From: Chromera velia
Taxonomy: Eukaryota > Sar > Chromeraceae
Assembly: GCA_018398765.1 (NCBI GenBank)
Contig: JAHBMJ010003894.1
Location: 9,636-59,635 of the forward strand
Reading direction: 5' to 3'
Length of the DNA stretch: 50,000 nucleotides
Made by a program: the position numbers and the translations under genes. Position 1 is the stretch's first letter. Every line of letters starts with the position of its first letter. The notes below the pieces were generated by a model, which was not told the DNA's origin, did no database searches, and saw only the letters and a list, made by a program, of their open reading frames with translations. Below, piece after piece: positions 30,813 to 42,906 of this stretch.

Positions 30813-33800
30813 CACGAACTCACGAACTACCAGGTAGGCAGACAAAGACTTGGCAAAACGCACACACCCAGAAAGAAAAAGCGTGGAGATCCCGATCACG
30901 CAGCATGCTCGAGGAGAGAACAAGGCTCACTCACTCACTCACCTCATCGAAACTTGCCACCTCCTCCAGGAAGGACTCTACCTTCGCAATCCCCCCCTCA
31001 CAGGGGAAGCCGCACTCCACTGCGGCGCTCCTCAAAAGAAGCCGCACGCTGTCGGCCCACGAGTGCCTCGCAGCGATGCCGAAGAGCGGATCGGCCAACT
31101 TCTCTTCAGACGCCTGTATGTATATGTATGCGTGTATGGACGTGTTTTGTTTCATACATGCATATTACATCAGCATACATATGAAACTCCGTGTCTGCGT
31201 ATCATTGCAAGCAAGGAAGGATTCCTAAGATCGGCATGGGGAGCGGATAACCCTGTCTGTTCACTCTCGACAGACAGACTGACAGCCAGATAGACACAGA
31301 CACAGACACGGAAAACGAAGGGCCATTGAGGGCAAGCCAGACCAAGGATGAAAAGTAGAGGTGGAGAAAGAGGCAACAGACAGTAGAGGAAGACAGTGGC
31401 AGAGAACAATAGCTGACTGACATACCGCGAGCCATTCTGGAGGAGATGCCGCCGCTAGGGCACACAACCATGGCATACCGATCCATGCAGCCTGCAAATC
31501 AAAACATGGACACACAGTTGGACATGTTGAGATACGGAGATAGATTCATACATGCATACATATCGATAGATAGAAAGGGCGCACAACCAGGGCATGCCGA
31601 TCCATGGAGCTTGCAAGTCAAGACATGCCAAGAGAAGGGAAGAGAAGAGAAGAAAACGAATGCACTGGTAGACTGATAGGTTCAAAAATGAAAGGAAAAA
31701 AAGAAGAGAGGGGACGGAATCCTTGTCGACATACCAAGAAGCTTCATTCATAAAGGCAGGTAAAGAAAGGCAGAGGGATACAAAGCAGATGCATGCGTAA
31801 TAGCGGAAACAAAACAATGCTCAGTGACCCAGAAAAGGGCAAAATCCCAAAGAAAAGAACAACTCAACACGTTCCCAACGGGAAAATATCCTCCAACTAT
31901 CTGCCCACCCCAATAAACGCAATCGAGAGAAACCAGGAGGTCGAAAAGTGATTACCCAATCGACAGAGGGAGGGAGAGGAAGACCGCATCAAATGGGGAA
32001 CCTTTCTGAATCATATCATAGAAACGCGGAGGAGGGCAATGGAGAGACAGAAAAGTTGATTCAAAGAGAAACTGGGAGCCAACCAGACCAACCTGTGCGT
32101 CTGTGTGGGAAATAAATCGAAGGAAGTCTCGGTGTCCTGTCAGAACCTTCCCGATCATTGCCCGTCTCGTCCGGCCAGCCTCCCTCTGTCTGTCTCTGCA
32201 CACCCACCCTTTCCGGCCTCGGGCAGTCTCACAAGCACGCGCGCTGTCTCTCCTCCACCGCCGTGCGCATGCAAGCAGAGAGGACAAGCCCCCAAACTTC
32301 ACAAAGGAGGGCCGCGCTGTGTCGCTATCTCCCCCCTCGTCCTCATCCTCTGTGTCTTCAACCTGATTCCCTTTCTCTCTCTTCTCAGGACAAGACCCAA
32401 CAACAATTGCCCCTCCTTTCCGCTCCCCCTCTCTTTCCATCTGATCTTCATCCTCACCTGCCGAAACCTCTCCGTCAGACAAACCAGCAGAAGAGGAGTC
32501 TGTAGAGGAACAATCATCCTCCGTTTCTTCATTCTTTCCTTCTCCTGGACTCTCCCCTTTCTGACCCCCGTCCTCTTCTTCCTCATTTTCCTCTTCCTCT
32601 TCTTCTCTCTTCCTCTTTCCATTCTTCTGAAAAAGCAACCTGAGAGGGGCCCCTGAGTCGGGACAGGGCGGTTGGGCGTCCTCTGCCTCTTCCTCGTCTC
32701 CACTTTCTGTTTTTAGCCTTTTCTTGGTGAAAGAAGGGGAGGAGAACGAATGTGGAGGGGGTGGAGGAGAGCTGTTTTCATTCGGCTCTGCTGAAGGGGA
32801 GAGGGGCGACGAAGCAGTTAAAGAGTTTAGGGGGTCGGTGAGCTTCTCGGCAAACACAGTCTCTGTTTTTTCATGTGTCTGTCCGTGCTTCACACACGAG
32901 ACTGAGGATACCTCTTCCTTTTCGTCTCTTCCTTCGAGCTGGGAGCCATCTACTTGTTTTTGTTTTCCCTTGGGAGACTGTTGATCCGGCATGAGGGCGT
33001 TGATGCGCTGTGTGCCGTCACCGTCTCTCTCTGAAATCTCTTTTGATGCTTGTTCTTCGTCTGTCTGCATAGGCACCGGACTGTCTGCCTCCTCCGTGGG
33101 CTTGGGGTTGGCCCTTTTGGGGTCAGAATCCTCAACTGAGGGCTCTTCAGGTGGGAGGGAGGGGCTATCGGATGGGATGGGTAGTGGGCTCTCTTTCTCT
33201 CTTGATCGCTCGGCGTCGGAGTGCATGGGCTCGTCGTTGTCTTCTCCTTCCTCCTCGTGCATTCGTAAGGAAAGGACGGCTATTGTTGTGGTGGCGGTAT
33301 GCTCTGAATTATGCAGGTCTTCATCCCTTCCCTCTCCTTCTATTTCCTTTTCTTCCCTGAATTCTGGAGAGACTGCCTCTTTCTGTGATTCTTTCTCTTG
33401 CAAGAGTCCCTCTTCGGTTCGTTTTCTCTCTTCGTTTTCGGCTTTGTCTATGAAGTGTCTGAGGGGAACTTTGGTCTCTGTCTGTGCTTGCTTTTCGTCT
33501 TCTTCCTCCCTCTTTTCTTTACCTGTCGGCTGACCTTCGGCTGTCTGAGTGGAATCTTCATTCTCTTCCTTCCTTTGCGGAACAGCATGGGCATTCCGAG
33601 TTTCTGCATTCTCCTCTTTCTCTTCATTCCCTGCCGTCTCTCTTTCTTCTTGGGGAGAATCTCTCCGAAGCGCTGCAGGCTGGCGCACTTCACTTTCACT
33701 TTCCCCTGGAGAACTTCCTCCTCCTCGTTCCTCTCCTGCTGCGTTCACCGCCTGAGGCGGCTGCAGGTGAACAGATTTGTCAGCGGTCTCAATTGCTTCG

Positions 33801-36800
33801 TCAACCTCCCTCTCGCCTTCCTCCTCTTCCTCTTCCTGATCGCTGGGGACGGGAGACGAAGACCACGCTGCTGCTGCTAGAGCAGAAGCTGCCTGTCGTC
33901 TGCTTGCTCTCTCCTCTCTCTGACGACGTCGCTCCTCGTCTCTTTGTCTCCTCTCTCCCTCTGCAGACGCCTGAAGACGCATCCTCTCCTCCTCCTGCAG
34001 TCTCTCTCTCTCCCTCCTCTCCTCAGCTCTCCTCTCCCTCTCCAGAATCTGTTCATTCTCTTCATTCGCATCCTGTTCGCCTCCTGCCCATTCTCTAGAT
34101 GCCTCTGTGTCCCTACCTCTATGAAAGCCGGGGGATGCGGAAGAGGAGGAGGGGGAGGATGCTGAAACGGCTGTCTGGGTGTGCGCAGAAAGGGACACAG
34201 ACACGCCAGCAGCTCCCTCCATGCCGATCCCGATCCCCATCTGGGCTGCTGACTCTGCAGACCTCGAGCCAGGCCCCCCTTTCGGTCTTCCTCTTTCCTT
34301 CTTTTTGAGTTTCTTCTTGGAGACGGGAGACGGAGATGAGACGGCAATTGGCTTCTTTCCCAGCCACTTGGAACAGTTCGGGGCCCCACACCTGCAACAA
34401 TGTGAATGGAGGACTTCGTGTATAGTGAAGAAAAGACATAATGCACAAAGAAGGAGACAGACAGACAGACAGCAAAGACGACAGGGAGGAAGGAAGTCAG
34501 CACACTATCACCACTTGCATCCTTCCAGGTAAGCACACAGCTGGTCACGCAATCAACCCAACTACCACCCTCTCCACCTACCTGCAGGGTCTGAGAAGGC
34601 CCTCGAAGGACTCGTAGTTGTAGTCGAACGTCAGCTCTTCCTCGGGCGCGATCGGGCGATTTGCAAAAAGACCGACCCTACACCCATGCATGCATCCATC
34701 CTTCCATCCATATAGAATGTATGCAAGAATAAGCAACGGAACCAACAGCCACCCGCAGATCAACGCCCTGCATGTGACTCATTGCTGACGCTGATGGACA
34801 TCAAGAGAGACAGAAACAAAAAGAGTCTCTTCTGCCGACAGGTATATGCTCACGCGCTGAATTCCTGCCCCTCCTTCTGAAGCACAGACCCCCTCCCCTC
34901 CCCGACCGAGCCACAGACCTGTAGTCCCTCCCGACAGTCCAGAGATCCATTCGGCAGTTGGGGGAGCAGCTGTGGTTGGCGTATCGACACACGTTCCCCT
35001 GAGGTCAGACAGACAGGCAGGCAGGCAGCAGACGAAGAAGAAGGCTGTCGGAGTCACAGAGTAAGCAAGTAGCTTAAGCCGATGGACAGATGAGACAGGG
35101 ACCAGCATGCAACCCTCGGTCGGACACTTTTAAGGAGGTCCAGGAGGAAAAGGAATCGGAGAGTGTGCCGAGGAGCTTTCCTGTTCTCCAAAAAAAAAAC
35201 AAGGGACGGGGAAAGCACGGTGACGAAGAACACAGGATGGAGGAACGGCAGGAGACTAACAAACCCAACGCAGACTTTTCTTTGTCTGACACACCTGCTT
35301 TGCCGCGTCGACCACAAACCGCTCAGTCATGCACATCATGTACCAGTGTTTCACAAACTCCTGCAGGCAGGCAGGCCATGGCGTGGTAGCGAGGCGTTTT
35401 TGTGCAGATAATTTTTCTTTCTACAAAGAGACGCAATGTCTTTCTCTTGAGGAGAAAAGATGACAAAGAGGGGATCATATCACAATTCAAGCAGGCAGCC
35501 AAACAAACAGAACACTCAATCCCCTTCTCACACCCTCATCTACTCACTCCGCGCGCTTTGATCTTTTCCATCTCGGTCAACCAATCTTCCTTCGACCAGA
35601 CCGCCCCGATATACTCGAGAATGAAGTCGTTTTCCTGCACAAATCAATAGGCATGCAGGCAGACTGGGGCCAACGCACTTCATGATCCATTCCTCCAGCT
35701 TCTTGGGGAGAAGTCGCGGAAAATTGGTCAGGGAAGAAAGTAGGTGGAAAAGGTAGTCGTGGAACGGGTAAAAGGGGAACAGGCAAGAGGACATTCGCAC
35801 GAAATCGGAGTAACTAGAAACACAAAAAGGCAGCAATGAAACAAATTACGGAAAAACCAGGAGGCGGACAGGCTATAACTTCTTCTTCTTCTTCTTCTCC
35901 TCCTTCTTCTTCTTTCCTTTTCCTTCACAAAGAAAGAGACAAACAGACTATACGATTTCTTTATTTTTCGTTTCATTCACGCTTTCACTCACGAAAATCC
36001 CCTTCCTTTTCTGGTTTTCGGGACAGCGCTGTACACACAGAGAAACAGACAGACAGACAGACAGACAGACGGACAGACCTGGATGGCCTCTGCAGCGAAG
36101 AGTCCCTTGCCCTTATCGCCGCACTCTCTCACATGGACCTCCTTGTACTCCTGTTTGGAGAAGCGGCGGTTCTCGCACTCGTTCGGTTTCGAGCAGTTGC
36201 GCCTGGCAGAAGGGTTGTTGCACGCAGGCAAATTAGTTTGAGCGTACACCCGATATCTCTGTCCAATACTATTGCCTGTCCAGGCATACTTTCCAGCCCA
36301 TTGCCTTGAACGGTCGTGCATCAATACACTCTGTCAGTCACTCCCTCATTCGACCAGTCAACCAGAAGCGCGGCACTCGCGAGTGAGAGGAACGGGAAGG
36401 AGACGAGGAGAGGGGGTTCTTACTTTCGTTCCCCTCGTTCTTCTATCCCGCATTCACCCGTCCTCTGTCTATCCACAGCCACACGAAGTCAAGACGGACA
36501 CAGGTGGGGAAGACTCACTTCGCTGCACATCTTGATGAATGTTTGATCACTCTTTCTGACCAGGGACCGAGAAGATCGAGGATGTTTGCACTGTCTCTCT
36601 GTATCTGGATGCGGCGCGTGCGACCTTTTACACCCATGCAATCGCGTAGAGGCACTTCTTCTATGTATCTGGGGCTTCTTGGCAGATCAGGCAGGCAGGT
36701 CATCCGAATAAAGAAACTCAGGCCTGTCTTTAACCAGACTGACATCCCACACTCCATGAAGATGAGCGCGTTGGCACACTTGTCCATTTCGCACTTGCCC

Positions 36801-38197
36801 TCGCACTGCAGAGCAAAGCAGATCACAACAAAGAAGCCCTAACGCGCATGAAGATGATATTGAGAGACAGACAGAAAGAGACATAGAAAACACAAAAGCC
36901 GGTAAAGACACACTTATTCATGCCTCTTCGTGTTTACCCTGCACGGAGAACCAGAAGAGCATGTGGCGAGGGAGGCACTGTCTTTGCGCGCGCGTATGTG
37001 AGAGAGAAAGCGAGAAATGGAGGACCGAAAAGAGAGAAGGGGATCTCTTTTCAAATAGCGAACACTCGTTTCTCTCACACACTCTCTCAAACCCCCCTTT
37101 CCCCCCCGACCCTACCAACGCACTTCACTTACTTGACAGAGGTCATCGGCAAGGTCGTCGGCGCTTTTCTTCTCACGTTTTGCTTTCCACAGATTCCGTC
37201 TGCACAAAGGAAACGCAGAATGATAAGACTTCAAGGAAGACCAACTGAGGGGTTTAGTGAAAGAATCCTTGAACAAAGCAACCACAGTGTCAATCTTCAC
37301 TTCTCCTTTCGGCGCGCGAAAAAAAACGTCTCGGCCATGGACATAGTGAGAACTCCGACCCTACGCACTTCATTCACCATCTCTTCGCTTCTTTGCGGAT
37401 TTGTTCGCTCCGCTGTTGCTTGCGAAACTTTGTCATTTTGTGCTGAAAGCTCAGGCGCCGCTGATTTCAATCGAGCGCGATCGCACTGTCACGAGCTGGC
37501 AAGTAATGAGTCTGTAGGGGTGCTCTACTCACTGGCTGTCTGCATGACTGACGTGATGAACTGGAACTCTTTTCTGAGCTCGTCTCTGCCCAGGATTCGT
37601 CCTGGTTTCCTTCCGCGCCCCTCCTCTCCCTTTTCCTCTTCCTCGTCGCTCCCGTCTTCTTCCTCTCCCTGCTCGGCCCTCAAACGTGCCCTTTCTTCCT
37701 TCTCCCTCTGCGCCTCTTTCCGTCTCCGCCTCTCTTCTACCTCGTCTCTCTCTGCCGTCTCGATGGCCAGAATCTCCCTTTCGGCCTTCACCCGTTTCCT
37801 CGCCAGAAGCTTCTCTCCATCCCGTCTCTCTCTTTCCGCTGCCTCAGCCCATTCCACACAAACGTCAAAACTAGAATCCTCCAAGAGCACACGGGACCGG
37901 AGAACCTCAGCCAACGCAACGTCTCTCTTGCCGCCCGCGCTCTTCAACCAAGCGCGTCGGCACGCAGGGGGCAGGACCCAACCCTGACGAGAAAAGAAGA
38001 GAAGAGAAAAGAACGAGAGAAGTGTTCGAACATTTTGGCACACAAATATGCAGGTGCATTGTGTCCACGTATGATATGAATCAGTCACCACTTTGTCTAC
38101 ACACAGCGCAGGACACAGAGAGAGATTCCACAAACTCTCATCCGAGCAAAGCGCAAAAACGTATGTGTGTGTCAGGCAGAGGGAGAGAGAGAGAGAG

Positions 38198-38234
<37 letters not shown>

Positions 38235-38236
38235 AC

Positions 38237-38268
<32 letters not shown>

Positions 38269-41200
38269 GAGAGTCTGAGAGAGAGAGAGAGAATTCGGTA
38301 GTTGAAGCACGAAGCGGCCACAAGAATAGTGAAAAGGAGCAGACACAGAAAAGACCCCCCCAAAAAAGTGATGCGTTCAGGATCTCCGCCGCCGCAGTTT
38401 CTCCTGTTGCGGGGCTCGTCTCGCCCCTCATATATCACTCGATTGACTTGTCCCGTATACTCAATATCAAATTTCACCGTCCCACTGACTGACCTGTCTG
38501 AGCCCAGTCTTCCCCCTAGCCAGCTTGGAGTCAAGATCACGAGCACCAAAAGCCTCCTCACAAAGTCGTGCGGCAACACTGCAAACAAACAGGTATGGAA
38601 TCAAGGAAGCCGCTGGACATGGAGGATCGCGCCGCCAAGAGATCAGTCATCCACCCACCTCAGCATGGTTCTAGTGGAGTGCTTCTTCTCGAAAAGCAAG
38701 AGGCAGAAAGCAAAACCTCCCACCTTCGTGTCCGTCTCTGTGCGCAGGACAGTTGAAGCGAAGGAAGAAAGAGAGCGAAGCAGTAGCCTGGCCAGCACAT
38801 AGACTGCAGGACTGGCTGACTGACCGGCACACACACACGCACGCGCACATACGCGCACACACGCACGTGCACACACAAACACACATACACGCAGAGAGAG
38901 AGAGGGAGAGGACTGACTCCAATTCCGCTTCCAACTCCAAGGGACCAATGGGAGAAGAAGAGGAAGAGTGCTTACTGTCCGCAGTCATCTCTTTTTCCGT
39001 CTTTCTCTTCGTTTTGTCTCCGTTGTTTTTTCTGGCTCCTTCTCCTTCCGAGGCAGACGGGGCAGTGCTGTCCTTGTTCTTCATCTCGTATCCCTCTTCC
39101 TGTGCTTTCTGCTTTGCCTGGTCCTCCAAGCTCTTCACGTCTTCCTTGGCAGACGCCGGAACGCCCTCGGCGCCTCCCCCCAACTCTTCTGTCGTCTTCA
39201 TCTGCTCAACCGATCTGCGCAAGTCCCGCATCACCAGGTGGTGCTGCACCAACAGCGAGGGAAACAGACGAACAGGCAAACGTACGTGTGTTGCAAATGT
39301 ACACACTCACGCATATCCACTCACTCCGAATATGCGGAGACAGAGAGAGACGGGGGATGCGAAGAGGTTATCTGCATGTACAGACAGACAGGTGAAGAAG
39401 TGCGAAGTCGAAGCACGCATTCTTTCCCAACACCTTAATGCACCCTTTCCTCTTGCTCTCTCTCAATCAATTCGGAGCGGCTTCCTCTTAGAAAGTTAAT
39501 TGCCCTCCCCCTCGCTGTCGGCTTCAAGCACTGCGCTTACAGACAACCGCTAAATCTTTCCAGATGGTCTGTTTTGAAGAATGAAGTAACATTTTAATCT
39601 ACTCATATCATTGCGGCATCGAGTTTTTGCAGTGTTTGCACGTGCTTTCTTTGCCGTTCAACCCACTGCACAAACGACGGCCTCCCCAGGAATGACAAAA
39701 GCTGATCCAAGAGGAACGCAGAGGGGATGGAAGGTGCGCCAACAGAGAACACACCTGCACGAAGAAACAAACAGTCAGACGATGCACAGATCCATAGTGA
39801 CACTCAAAAGGCGTCTCTGTTTTTGCCTTGCCAGGCCTGCATAGGGGGGGGCTGCACGTTTTTTACTGCGAAGCGAAGGAGGATCCTGCGAAACCGCATG
39901 GGCCGGTGGAAAGGCAATCAATAAAATCATTTTGATCGATCAATCATCTGTCTCTCAATATTGTATTGGCTAACAGGAGCAAGCAAAATCACCACTCGAT
40001 CTAATCAAACCAATTCGACGAGCAACCGAAAACAGAATGAAAATCTCCCCACCTTTATCCTTTCGCGCCTGTTGTAGCTCTTCTCGTCTCTTCTCTTCTT
40101 TTCGCTTCTCTGTCTATGAAACGAAAGGAGATCCCCGGTGCCTGAGTGAATATGCTCAGACGTGCGGATCGCTCATGTGCTTACTTACAAATGCATATGC
40201 AACCAAGCAAAGCTCTTCAAAAGAAAAGCTGACTGACCACACAGACCCCTTTTCGGGAGAGCACATGGTGCGGGGGAACCTCCTCCCTCCTTTCTGCCTC
40301 GTCGCTCCTTCTTCAAAACCAACTCCTTCTGCACCCTCCGCACTCTCACCACAGCATCCAGCAGAGATGGCTGTGAGTGAGCGTCCGTCTCCTCCAACTG
40401 AGTCGACTGTCATGGGCACACCCTCCCGAGAGACAGCAGAAACCTTGCGGTGTTTTTTGCCTCGTTCTCTGTCCCCCTTTTCCTCCGCCTCCCCTGAGCC
40501 ATCAGAGGAGGGTCCACACTCCCAGCAGAAATGGGCCGCGCAGAGAAAGTCCCAGTCTCTCGGTCCGGCTGTGTCCTCTCTTTTCTCCGTGCACTTTTCC
40601 TTCTTTTCTCTTTCAGAGCAAGAAGTGAAGAGCCGACCGTCGCAGTCTTCTCTCCTCAAAAATCGCAGCTGGGAGAGGCAAGACGGATGGAAGAATCGGG
40701 CACAACGTGGATGTCCGCATGCCACTGTCTGCAGAGAGCCAGGCAGGCAGCAGGTTGGAGGGAGGAGGGGAGACTGAAAAAGACTGACTGTCTGGCAAGC
40801 GTCGAAGAAAGAAAGAGGGAAGGAAAAAACCCTCCTGCAGGTGTTGATTTGCCCGCGCACTCTGATAAGGCAGAGGCCAATCAACACGTTTAACTCTACC
40901 CCCGCATTCTGGAAAAGAACAGACCGAGTAGACATGCAATCATCCTTTCAATGCAAGAAAGAGCAAACGAATTCAGACCGTCACTCACCCACTCACCCAC
41001 TCACTCACTGACCTCCTCTCGGGGCGAATACTGACGGCAATGGGAACACCGCACGAGGCCTCTCCGACACCACCTGCAGGCCCACCCTTCCTCCTTCTCT
41101 CCCTGCTCGTCCTCATTCCCCTCGTCACCCTCCTCCTCCTCTTCCTTTTCTTCTTCCATCGTCTGCCTTTTCGACAGCCTCTCTGAGAGCACTGCCGTCT

Positions 41201-41684
41201 CCTCCCCCTCCTCCTCCTCGTCGCTGTCGTCGAGACCATCCAAACAGTCGGGATCGAACTCCTCACCTGCAGCCGCAGCCTCTGCCATCTTCTGCTCCTG
41301 TCTCTGGAGGCGGGCACGCAGCTTCGCCCGTCTCCGTCTCCGCATCGCCCTTGCTTTCTGCACCGTCTCGTCTCCGCGCAGCTCCTTCAAATAAGTGGAA
41401 GAGGCAGACGCAGGCGGGGGAAGGCCCACGCAGGACCGGTGGAAGGGCCGACGACACCCCCCCTCGCAGGTAATCATCCGTTCCCTGTCCTTTCGGGACC
41501 ACACAAATCCGCAGTCCCCGCAAGCCTCCTCTGAGGTGGTCCCGAAAAGCCGTTGTAACACAAAAGTACCCGCACCCCACCCGGAGTCGTACAGAGGCGC
41601 AGCGAGACGCCAGGCCTTTCTGCAGACACAGAAACACTCATACTCATATAGAGATGATTCAAAAGGTAAGGGAACGAGGAAACG

Positions 41685-41756
<72 letters not shown>

Positions 41757-42906
41757 GAGAGGCCCAGCCTCCCTCCCGCTCTGCTCCCCTCATTTCTTTG
41801 ACAGACCTGGACAGAAACACGACACGCTCCGGGTCTCCCTCACACGACCCCAGGCCCTCTCCCCCCATTACCGAATCCACCGAATTCCTCGCAGCTACCT
41901 GCTGCGCTTCCCACACGGGTCTCCTTCTCTCTCTCTGCTTGTGAGAGTACTGAAAGAGGGGGACACTTTCATGGCCTCCCTCTGAACACCCATGTGCCCT
42001 GTCTCTCGGAAGAGACAGGGGCAGAGAGAGGGCACCTTCTTTGGCACTCACACTCAAAAGCGCTGTTCGAAGCGCCTCGATGATCGGCATCTGGTTCAGA
42101 GAGCGAGATGGCAGGAGACGCCAAGTGATGTGTCTGATTAAACAAGAAAGAAAGCTTTGGAGGGAATCTTCTGGAGACAGGGAAACGGGAGGAAACTGGA
42201 GGGCAAGTGCGGTCTTCCCGTTTTTATTCTCTTCACCCTCATCTGCGTACACAACCGCACACGTTTCGGGGGAACCTGTGGCGGCGCCAGGAGACCGTGC
42301 TCGCTTTCCCCCTCTCCTCTTCCCTGTCTCGTGCCCCGCAGCCACTCTCTCTTCTTTTCCCTTCCCTTGGTCTCCTTCTCCAGACCCAACCCCATCTTCC
42401 CTCCCGATCTCTTTGCCTGCGTCCAGTCCCCCTTCAGAGCCCCCCTGTACAGCAAAATCTGGCTCGGGGACGGGAGGGACTTTATGTGCTTGCGCATCTG
42501 CAAGGGTGGAAACAAGGAGCGCACAAGGGCGGCACACGGACGACAGGAAGGAACCGAAATGCAGAGCAAAACTACGGAAGAGACCCGTTGCGTCAGACGA
42601 ACGTTCGTTGGTGCCTGTGCAAGCCACCACTCTAAGTACGCTCACTCCTCGTTTCACCTCTCTCTTTGGTTGAGTGGCAGTCACTACATGCATTCATCGC
42701 TGTGCGCTTGTTGTCTTGCAGTCCACTTGCCGTCTCGACAAAGTCAAACAATTTGTCTTTTCTGCCATCTGCGAAAAAATCAGAATGAATTAAGGAATCA
42801 TTTGCTTACCTGAGGAGGACGAAGAGGACGAGGAAGAGGCAGGAGGGGGCGCTGGAATGTCGGCGTCTCCAGTAGGATTGAGGCGTCTCGATCTGCGGTT
42901 CACCAT
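26420..42906 (-). CDS. Giant PHD/ePHD-AWS-SET-postSET histone lysine methyltransferase
   Basis: Twenty-one exons, ATG at 42906 to TAA at 26420: 42810-42906, 42052-42497, 41013-41615, 40189-40728, 40053-40113, 39642-39754, 38976-39243, 38659-38737, 38494-38578, 37533-37983, 37133-37305, 36744-36805, 36079-36202, 35548-35634, 35295-35360, 34919-34998, 34582-34677, 32093-34391, 31426-31491, 30943-31113, 26420-29650. The sum is 9198 nt (3065 aa) with all phases agreeing. Order: basic/Ser-rich start, PHD and ePHD fingers (about 213-480), charged coiled regions, AWS-SET-postSET (about 970-1155), an AT-hook core, two long acidic low-complexity regions and a further PHD-like finger (about 1990-2040). 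It should transfer methyl groups from S-adenosylmethionine to histone Lys in chromatin. The AWS domain puts it with the SET2/NSD/ASH1 group, which suggests H3K36. The 39642 donor (GTGCAA), the 41615 acceptor and the 37305 acceptor are tentative. Confidence 0.78.
29450..29650 (-). other. PHD-like zinc finger at start of last SET-gene exon
   Basis: VCTICLKRS, then RCKCC and AFHPSCC give the C-x2-C...C-x2-C...H-x2-C pattern of a PHD finger; a possible final Cys pair (LCAALCASC) follows after an acidic insertion. The rest of this 1077-codon exon is Glu/Ser/Pro-rich low complexity, ending with a second AT-hook-like motif ([11 protein letters not shown]) just before the stop. Confidence 0.6.
30036..30812. 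repeat. (CAGA)n satellite in intron
   Basis: About 780 bp of CAGA tetramers with CAGAGA, CAGG and CACA variants, in two similar halves (each ending near GATAGATTCACACACAGGCAG at about 30320 and 30655), so a roughly 340-bp segment was itself duplicated. It fills the intron between SET-gene exons 30943-31113 and 26420-29650. The poly Leu-Ser-Val-Cys frames are artefacts. Confidence 0.95.
31426..31628 (-). repeat. Exon with decayed partial duplicate
   Basis: The 22-codon SET-gene exon at 31426-31491 ([15 protein letters not shown]) has a diverged copy of its first half plus splice acceptor at 31576-31628 (about 53 bp), 119 bp upstream in the gene. The copy still reads [11 protein letters not shown], then diverges. 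In the copy the acceptor CAG has become CAAG, so it is probably a dead exon duplicate, though the shifted AG could still splice. Confidence 0.75.
34310..36805 (-). other. AWS-SET-postSET catalytic core
   Basis: AWS Cys pattern: [10 protein letters not shown], then EC-x4-C-x5-C-x-N ([15 protein letters not shown]), exactly the NSD-type spacing when exons 36744-36805 and 36079-36202 are joined. SET motifs follow: [11 protein letters not shown] (cofactor side), [21 protein letters not shown], then [11 protein letters not shown] (NHSC, about 1093-1096), [10 protein letters not shown] and ELTFDYNYE (catalytic Tyr region, about 1127-1134). The post-SET zinc site is [14 protein letters not shown]. 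All landmarks are intact, so an active enzyme is likely. The AT-hook core RGRPKG follows shortly after. Confidence 0.92.
38180..38292. repeat. (GA)n microsatellite
   Basis: Interrupted GA repeat in the intron between SET-gene exons 38494-38578 and 37533-37983. Confidence 0.95.
40189..41615 (-). other. PHD finger plus extended PHD
   Basis: Exon 41013-41615 reads CGDC, then CEGGC, FHRSC and, after an acidic insertion of about 100 residues rich in Glu/Asp, CRWC: a complete C4HC3 PHD interrupted before its last Cys pair. It runs on to CSHC, and exon 40189-40728 supplies [23 protein letters not shown], completing an extended PHD as in SET/PHD chromatin readers. Such modules usually read histone tails or bind DNA. 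The two exons join in phase inside the ePHD, which supports the boundary. Confidence 0.82.
41690..41762. repeat. Compound (CA)n(GA)n microsatellite
   Basis: CA repeat at 41690-41718 followed directly by GA repeat, in an intron near the 5' end of the SET gene. Confidence 0.95.

Noticed and set aside
30022-30923. Several long LSVC-type frames
   Set aside because: Produced by the CAGA/CTGT satellite, which is stop-free in all frames on both strands; no domain and no start context.
27312-34548. Many plus-strand frames rich in Ser/Leu/Phe across the large SET-gene exons
   Set aside because: Complement of the Glu/Ser-rich coding on the minus strand; no start context or domain.
36519-36530. Possible 12-nt microexon in the SET gene between 36744-36805 and 36079-36202
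   Set aside because: It has AG/GT borders and keeps phase, but joining the neighbours directly gives the exact AWS spacing EC-x4-C-x5-C-x-N, whereas the microexon adds an extra Cys and four residues.
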